Below, in pieces: positions 4,667 to 9,589 of a stretch of DNA of 9,589 nt. The notes beneath the pieces are model-generated. The model ran no database searches and was not told the origin of the DNA. It saw only the letters and a program-made list of their open reading frames with translations. Made by a program: the position numbers and the translations under genes. Positions within the stretch are counted from its first letter, which is position 1, and each line of letters starts with the position of its first letter. This DNA comes from JAKOUL01 sp035378845 (GTDB taxonomy: Bacteria; Dictyoglomota; Dictyoglomia; Dictyoglomales; Dictyoglomaceae): contig DAOSUP010000033.1 in assembly GCA_035378845.1 (NCBI GenBank), positions 1 through 9,589 of the forward strand. The letters are read 5' to 3'.

Positions 4667-6994
4667 TTAAAGTGTTACTTCTATCTCTTTTATCCCTTTA
4701 TCAGGAGTTATTAGTATTCCTTTCTCCTTCTTCTCTCCCTTTCCTCCTAAGACACTTTTTATCTCAAAAGTATTAAAAAGAAGTATAGAGAAGGCTTTTC
4801 CAGAATCCTTGTCTATATGAATATTTATTCTATTCCCTTCTTTGATAAGTCTTACCTTAAGCTCTATTTCCTTTTTCTGGTTATATACAACCCCTAAGGA
4901 CTCTATTTTGTCCTTAGGTTCAAATACATATAATGTTACATTATTAGTATAATCATAGTCAGGTTTCTCTTTATTATTCCCAATAGGTATAATGCTTCCT
5001 GGTCTTGCCATAAGAGGAAGAGAGAAATAATCAAACTTTTCTTTATACCATTTTCCACCCTCTCTTTTTTCTCCTGTTATAAGATTAGTCCATATACCCA
5101 CATCTGGTAGATAATATTCTGCCTCTCCATCTTCTGAAAACACTGGAGCTACTAATAGATCATCTCCAAACATATACTGTCTATCTAAGTAATGACAGGT
5201 GGGGTCTTCTTGAAAGTCAAGAATCATAGCCCTGAGCAATGGGATTCCATTTTGTACTGATTCTACTGAATTTGCGTATATATAAGGCATTAAAGTACAT
5301 TTTAAATTTACAAAAAATCTTAATACATCTACTGCTTCTTCATCATAGAGCCATGGCACTTTATATTCATAATTTCCATGAAGCCTACTATGTGAGGAGA
5401 GAAGACCAAAAGCTACCCACCTTTTATAAAGATCAGGAGTAGCAGAGCTATCAAATCCTGCAATATCGTGACTCCAGAATCCAAATCCACAAAGTCCTAA
5501 GGAAAGTCCACCCCTTAACGTCTCTAGCATAGATTCATAAGTAGAAAGAGAATCTCCGCCCCAATGAGTGGGGAATTTTTGACTTCCTGCTGTAGCAGAT
5601 CTTGCAAAGACTATAGCATTTCCTTCTCCCAGTTCTTTTTCTAAAGTTTCAAATACTGTTTTGTTATAAAGATAGGTATAAAAATTGTGCATCTTTTGAG
5701 GATCAGATCCGTCATAATAAACTACATCTGTAGGAATTCTTTCTCCAAAATCTGTTTTAAAAACATCTACACCCATTTTTATAAGCCTTTTAAGCTTTTC
5801 AGAAAACCACTCTCTCGCTTCAGGATTTGTAAAATCTACAATCCCCATACCTGGTTGCCAATCATCAGTCTGCCAACAGCTACCATCAGGTTTCTTTAAA
5901 AGATAGCCTTTTTCTTTTCCTTCCTCAAAAAGCTTTGATCTTTGAGCTATATATGGATTCATCCATACGCATATCTTTAGCCCTTTATCCTTTAATCTCG
6001 CAAGCATCTCTTGAGGATTTGGAAATACTCTATCATCCCATTCAAAATCTACCCAATGATATTCCTTCATCCAGAAGCAATCAAAATGGAATACATGCAA
6101 TGGGATATTTCTCTCCCTCATCCCTTCTATAAAACTTGTCACAGTCTTTTCATCATAATCAGTAATAAAAGAAGTAGTAAGCCAGAGTCCAAAGGACCAA
6201 TCAGGAGGCATCTTAGGCTTCCCTGTGAGTTTTGTATAATTTCCTAAAACTTCTTTTAAATTTTCTCCCCCTACAACAAAATAATTTATATTTTCTCCTG
6301 GCACACTAAACTGCACTCTTTCCACATTTTCTGTGGCTATTTCAAAGGAAACCTTCTCAGGATGATTTACAAACAAACCGTAGCCCCTATTGGTAACATA
6401 AAAAGGAACATTCTTATAGGCTTGATCAGAAACTGTTCCTGCATCAGCATTCCACATCTCCACTGTTTGACCATTCTTTACAAATGCACCAAATCTTTCT
6501 CCAAGCCCATAGACAAGCTCTCCCACAGCAAGATCCAGTGCCTCTATCATGTAGCTATTCTTATCCTCATCTAAAGCATAAGCCATATGTTTAACGCCAG
6601 AACTTGTTAATTTTTTATTCTTCCAGTAAAAGGTAAATGAAAATGCACCTTTTTTGTTAATTACTACTTTCAAATCTCCAGCCTTCAAAACTAAGGTTTC
6701 CTCTTTATCCTCTATCTCTGGTACATAATCTTTATCTCTATAAACCTCAAAATGAGGTCCTTTATCCACCATACCTTTAAAGTGGTAAGATGCTACTTCT
6801 ATCACGTTTGCAAAAGGTGAAGAAAAATGAATTTCAAAAAGGGGTCCAAATAGAGTTTCCCCTCTGTTTCTAACAAAAGTAGCAGGAGCATAGATAATAA
6901 TAGAGTTATCTTTTAGCTCGTAATCCCACACCATAGAGGGATAGTGAATTTTTATACCTTCCTTAACACGCCAGTGTCCATCAGTAAATTTCAT
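4667..6994 (-). CDS. yicI: GH31 alpha-xylosidase (YicI type)
   Basis: Retaining exo-enzyme that removes alpha-1,6-linked xylose from xyloglucan oligosaccharides and isoprimeverose. The 775 residues match E. coli YicI (772), starting with its typical N-terminus (KFTDGHWRVKEG). An N-terminal beta sandwich is followed by the (beta/alpha)8 barrel from about 260. The nucleophile is Asp415 in KTDFGE (413-418) and the acid/base Asp481 in HWGGD (477-481). Residues known in YicI to shape the xylose pocket (Phe277, Cys307, Phe308, Trp345, Lys414) appear here shifted by one: Phe276, Cys306, Phe307, Trp344, Lys413. This supports xylosidase rather than glucosidase activity. Beta domains follow from about 600. 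There is no signal peptide, so it is cytoplasmic. ATG at 6994 lies behind GGGAGGGG. It is 14 bp downstream of the GH3 gene and co-transcribed with it. Confidence 0.93.
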   Translation of the reverse strand: MKFTDGHWRVKEGIKIHYPSMVWDYELKDNSIIIYAPATFVRNRGETLFGPLFEIHFSSPFANVIEVASYHFKGMVDKGPHFEVYRDKDYVPEIEDKEETLVLKAGDLKVVINKKGAFSFTFYWKNKKLTSSGVKHMAYALDEDKNSYMIEALDLAVGELVYGLGERFGAFVKNGQTVEMWNADAGTVSDQAYKNVPFYVTNRGYGLFVNHPEKVSFEIATENVERVQFSVPGENINYFVVGGENLKEVLGNYTKLTGKPKMPPDWSFGLWLTTSFITDYDEKTVTSFIEGMRERNIPLHVFHFDCFWMKEYHWVDFEWDDRVFPNPQEMLARLKDKGLKICVWMNPYIAQRSKLFEEGKEKGYLLKKPDGSCWQTDDWQPGMGIVDFTNPEAREWFSEKLKRLIKMGVDVFKTDFGERIPTDVVYYDGSDPQKMHNFYTYLYNKTVFETLEKELGEGNAIVFARSATAGSQKFPTHWGGDSLSTYESMLETLRGGLSLGLCGFGFWSHDIAGFDSSATPDLYKRWVAFGLLSSHSRLHGNYEYKVPWLYDEEAVDVLRFFVNLKCTLMPYIYANSVESVQNGIPLLRAMILDFQEDPTCHYLDRQYMFGDDLLVAPVFSEDGEAEYYLPDVGIWTNLITGEKREGGKWYKEKFDYFSLPLMARPGSIIPIGNNKEKPDYDYTNNVTLYVFEPKDKIESLGVVYNQKKEIELKVRLIKEGNRINIHIDKDSGKAFSILLFNTFEIKSVLGGKGEKKEKGILITPDKGIKEIEVTL

Positions 6995-7008
6995 AAGAAA
7001 TCCCCTCC

Positions 7009-7649
7009 CTATATAAATTTAAAACAGCTTATAGATACTCCTTTTGCCTTTATGGACATATTTTGCAAACCTGAAATATCCGGCAACTCAAACTGAAAAC
7101 TTTTCCACTCATTTTGAGTATCTAATATATCCAAGGGGATTTCTCTCTTAATATTGTCAAAATATAGGATAATATTGCTCGGTTTTGATGAGGAAATTTC
7201 AATCTCAATTTTGTTTGAAGAGGTTTTAAATTCCAAATCTTTAAATAAAATCCAAGAGTCATCACTTACAAAATCCACATAAGTTTCTTTGAAATCTCTT
7301 TTCGTTTTTAGCACAATATTTTTATAATCATCAAAATTTATGGCCTTTATATAGGAAAAGGGATTCCTATTTTCAATCTCTTCCCCATCTACATATATCT
7401 CTTCTCTTAATCTTATATCCTTAGAAGATGATCCTACCAATATTTCGTAACGTCCTTTTTCTATCAAGTATCTTTCTTTTCTTACATCCCAAATAAAAAG
7501 TTCTGAGATAGGTATGGATATCTCTACTTCAATGCTCTCCCCTTTAGGTATTAATATCCTCTTAAATCCTTTAAGCTGAAGTTTTGGTCTATTCACTTTA
7601 GATGCTAAAGCTCTTACATAAACTTGTACTACCTCATCAGAATCCATAT
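7009..7649 (-). CDS. GH3 beta-glycosidase, C-terminal part (after assembly gap)
   Basis: Continuation of the gene that starts at 9260; its upstream edge is the N gap, so the first visible Met is not a start codon. Residues 4-90 of this piece are the Fn3-like domain that closes many GH3 enzymes: DEVVQVYVRA, then NRPKLQLKGFKRI and PKGESIEVEISI, and the strand YEILVGSSSKDI. The last 120 residues look like a CBM6-type beta sandwich: DFVSDDSWILFKDLEF, IILYFDN, and NEWKSFQFELPDISG, the usual 'W..y/f....l' ladder. Such a tail would help bind polysaccharide or shape the oligomer; the assignment is by eye. The gene ends 14 bp before the GH31 start, whose ribosome binding site abuts the GH3 stop codon. 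Confidence 0.85.
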
Positions 7650-7749
7650 NNNNNNNNNNNNNNNNNNNNNNNNNNNNNNNNNNNNNNNNNNNNNNNNNNN
7701 NNNNNNNNNNNNNNNNNNNNNNNNNNNNNNNNNNNNNNNNNNNNNNNNN
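7650..7749. other. Assembly gap of 100 N inside the GH3 gene
   Basis: Exactly 100 N, a conventional scaffold-gap length. The reading frames on the two sides do not agree across 100 bases, so the true length differs. Missing are the end of the beta-trefoil insertion, most of the GH3 C-terminal alpha/beta domain (with the general acid/base) and the linker to the Fn3-like domain. By comparison with the family this should be several hundred bases to about 1 kb (estimate). Confidence 0.97.
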
Positions 7750-9260
7750 CCATCTCCCATGGAATCTATATGAAAAAGTTCCTTCACAAACCAGCCAAAT
7801 ACTTCTTCAGAAGCAGAAAAGATAGCAGAAGTATTGTCGTCAGTAGTAAGATATTTTTTATTAGCTAAGGATTGTAAGCTTTTATTTCCCCATCCCCAAT
7901 CTATTAATTTAAATGTTTCATTTACTCCTACTTTATCACTCATTGCCCATACAGGGCTTATCCCTGATTCCACAACTCGTAAATATTTACCATTCTTAAC
8001 AGATTTTATAGCCACCTTATCTAAGGAATCATCATAATAAATCTCTTTATCATATAATCTATTTACAAGCCCCTGCAAAACAGAAACTTTATAAGGATAT
8101 GTTCCACTATACCAATCATTATAATTTTTATCAGCGACAGGACCTATCACTGCTATTTTTTTGATATGATCCTTCTTTAATGGGAGAAATTTTCCCTCGT
8201 TTTTCAAAAGTACGGTAGATTTTAAAGCTGCAACATATGCAAGATGAGAATGTTCTTTATCACATATCTTAATTGGTGGTACATAAAATCTTTTATTAAC
8301 CTCTTCAGGGTCAAATTCTCCAAGCCTAAATCTTACTCTCAAAGTATTACCTACAGCTCTATTTATATCTTCTTCACTAATCATCCCATATTCTAAGGCT
8401 TTTTGTGCTGATTCTATGACCAAATCAGGATTATCTGTAAAACAATCTACTCCTGCCTTTAAAGCATAGGCTAAAGTTTCATAATGATTTTCAAAAGTTT
8501 TATGAGAAGTGACTGTCTGGCTAAAATCAGCAGCATCAGTTGTCACAAACCCCTTAAGTCCAAATTTATCCTTTACCACCTCTTTTACTATAGGATTTAT
8601 TATACATGGAACACCGTTTACAGCATTGTAAGCTGTCATTATGCAAGTAGCATTACCTTTCTCTATAACCCTTTTAAAAACATCAAGATAATACTCATAC
8701 ATATTCTTAGGATCAATGCTTGCTGAAAATTTATCCCTATCTTTTTCATTATTATTAGCAAAAAAATGTTTTGGTGTAGAAGCAGTCTTTAAATAAAAAG
8801 GATCTTCTCCCTGCATACCCATAATATAGGCTGATGCCATCTCTCCAGCAAGAAAAGGATCTTCTCCATACCCTTCTTCTGTCCTTCCCCACCGAGGATC
8901 TCTCTCCAGATCTACTGTAGGAGACCAAAGCATAAGTCCACCAATTCTTCCTCTCATATAGTAATATGCTCTTGCCTCTGTAGATACGACCTCTCCAATC
9001 TTTTTTATAAGTTCTTTATCAAAGGTAGAAGAAAGACCTACAGGCTGAGGAAAAACTGTAGCCTTTCCAAGCCAAGCCACACCATGAGCTGCCTCTCCTC
9101 CTATATAAAATTCTCTAATTCCAAGCCTTGGAACAGCATTTTGCCTTGTAGGAAGAAGACCAAGCTTCTCTTCTAATGTTAACCTGGAGAGTAAATCTCT
9201 TACTCTTTCTTCAAGAGATACTGTAGGATCTCTAAAAGGGAACTTCTCTATCTCTTCCAC
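7750..9260 (-). CDS. GH3 beta-xylosidase/beta-glucosidase, N-terminal part (before gap)
   Basis: First 503 residues of a large retaining GH3 enzyme that removes terminal beta-linked sugars. Family marks are: LSRLTLEEKLGLL (24-36), LERDPRWGRTEEGYGEDPFL (118-137, Asp121 and Arg126), STPKHFFANN (161-170, Lys164-His165) and the nucleophile region GFVTTDAADF (237-246, Asp242). The C-terminal domain begins with STVLLKNEGKFLPL (348-361) and IAVIGPVAD, DWYSGTYPY (382-390). From about 414 it is interrupted by a fascin-like beta-trefoil: KVAIKSVKNGKYLRVV, then KLIDWGWGNKSLQSLANKKY. The RDPRWGR/GYGEDP form suggests the beta-xylosidase branch, but beta-glucosidase activity is as plausible. Start is GTG at 9260: GAGAGG lies 8 nt upstream and an in-frame TGA excludes longer forms. 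No signal peptide. First gene of an operon with the alpha-xylosidase. Confidence 0.9.
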
Positions 9261-9319
9261 TTGATTTACCTCTCATTCAATAATATTTATGGTATCTCTA
9301 AAAATTTTTGTTATTCCAA

Positions 9320-9349
9320 ATTTTATCATGCTATACTTCCTATCTACAA
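9320..9349 (-). promoter_or_regulatory. Candidate promoter of the GH3-GH31 operon
   Basis: Minus strand TTGTAG (9344-9349), 18-bp spacer, TAAAAT (9320-9325) preceded by TGA, an extended -10. The leader would be about 50 nt and carry GAGAGG (9269-9274). No convincing sugar-repressor operator was found between here and the start codon; the palindrome AAAAATTTTT at 9300-9309 is too simple to count. Confidence 0.45.
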
Positions 9350-9373
9350 TCTGAAAAATAGCCCCGAATAATA

Positions 9374-9402
9374 TTGAGTAGGTGATTATGGAGTGCTATA
9401 AT
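9374..9402 (+). promoter_or_regulatory. Promoter of the TauE/SafE-type transporter gene
   Basis: TTGAGT (9374-9379), 17-bp spacer, TATAAT (9397-9402) with TGC directly ahead (extended -10). The start near 9409 gives a leader of about 44 nt ending in AAAGGAGGG (9435-9443). This is the strongest promoter match in the window. Confidence 0.7.
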
Positions 9403-9452
9403 CCTTGACGATTAATACTACAATATTCTAAATTAAAGGAGGGAAGTGTCAG

Positions 9453-9589
9453 ATGGAATACATACTTCTACTTCTTATAGGATGTGTAGCTGGTATTGTA
9501 ACTGGTCTTATAGGCGCCAGTGGGGTTATGGTGGTAGTCCCAGGTCTTGTTATGCTTGGCTACACTCCCCATGACGCCATAGGAGCAAG
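9453..9589 (+). CDS. TauE/SafE-family membrane transporter (N-terminal fragment)
   Basis: Only the first 45 codons are in the window. The start is fixed by AAAGGAGGG 9 nt upstream. The fragment is a single long hydrophobic stretch rich in Gly: MEYILLLLIGCVAGIV, TGLIGASGV, MVVVPGLVMLGY and TPHDAIGA. The G-x-x-x-G-x-x-G-x-x-G-A-S-G pattern followed by a hydrophobic 'vPgLvm.G' run and a small loop with 'dAig' is the first transmembrane hairpin of the TauE/SafE (DUF81) family. These inner-membrane proteins export or import small anions such as sulfite, sulfoacetate or other organosulfur compounds. The substrate cannot be told from this piece, and there is no evident functional link with the divergent glycosidase operon. 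Confidence 0.8.
   Translation, partial: MEYILLLLIGCVAGIVTGLIGASGVMVVVPGLVMLGYTPHDAIGA

Noticed and set aside
5239..6574. Several plus-strand ORFs of 65-78 codons inside the GH31 gene
   Set aside because: All are antisense to conserved alpha-xylosidase sequence, overlap one another and lack initiation signals.
7602..7868. Plus-strand ORF spanning the N gap
   Set aside because: It exists only because N bases contain no stop codons; both ends are antisense to the GH3 gene.
7009..9260. Frameshifted GH3 pseudogene
   Set aside because: The frame change coincides exactly with an artificial 100-N gap; both flanks read as intact parts of one GH3 enzyme.
9405..9433. TTGACG at 9405-9410 as the -35 box of the transporter gene
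   Set aside because: The spaced -10 would be CTAAAT/TAAATT and put the transcript start inside the ribosome binding site; the TTGAGT-17-TATAAT promoter upstream fits better.
9261..9452. Gene or structured RNA in the GH3/transporter intergenic region
   Set aside because: Only two divergent promoters and two ribosome binding sites are visible; no supported ORF and no strong hairpin.

Overview
The window looks like a piece of a thermophilic, carbohydrate-eating bacterial genome, most likely Dictyoglomus or a close relative. This rests on the AT-rich DNA, the heavy use of AGA/AGG and ATA codons, Lys/Glu/Ile-rich proteins, strong purine-rich ribosome binding sites and the character of the glycosidases. 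The genus is an inference from protein style, not from a database match. A run of exactly 100 N at 7650-7749 marks a scaffold gap, so this is a draft or metagenome assembly.

Left part (1-2284), signalling. At the left edge is the start of a minus-strand protein with an export signal and a family 3 solute-binding domain. Just upstream of it, on the same strand, is a 47-codon gene for a small secreted peptide with a strong ribosome binding site. A perfect intrinsic terminator separates the two. Divergent from the peptide gene is a 551-residue cytoplasmic protein with a TPR-like N-terminal region and a central helix-turn-helix, preceded by a 23-codon leader ORF that overlaps its start codon. The two divergent promoters overlap at a short palindrome. 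The layout (secreted mini-peptide, divergent TPR/HTH regulator) resembles Gram-positive peptide quorum-sensing cassettes such as PlcR/PapR and is the most interesting unexplained feature here.

Right part (2318-9260), glycosidases. Three minus-strand enzymes without signal peptides are a GH29 alpha-L-fucosidase, a GH31 alpha-xylosidase of the YicI type and a large GH3 beta-glycosidase (beta-xylosidase/beta-glucosidase type). GH3 and GH31 form an operon with 14 bp between them. The GH3 gene is cut by the assembly gap but is probably intact in the genome; it carries a beta-trefoil (fascin-like) insertion, an Fn3-like domain and a CBM6-like tail. Together the three enzymes would strip imported xyloglucan-type oligosaccharides in the cytoplasm to xylose, glucose and fucose.

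Between GH29 and GH31, on the opposite strand, sits a compact MNT/HEPN toxin-antitoxin pair (4-bp ATGA overlap, antitoxin first). It has its own apparently leaderless promoter and a strong hairpin terminator shared with GH31. At the right edge, divergent from the GH3 operon, a TauE/SafE-type membrane transporter begins behind a clear extended -10 promoter and is cut by the window end. No rRNA, tRNA, CRISPR array or insertion sequence was seen.
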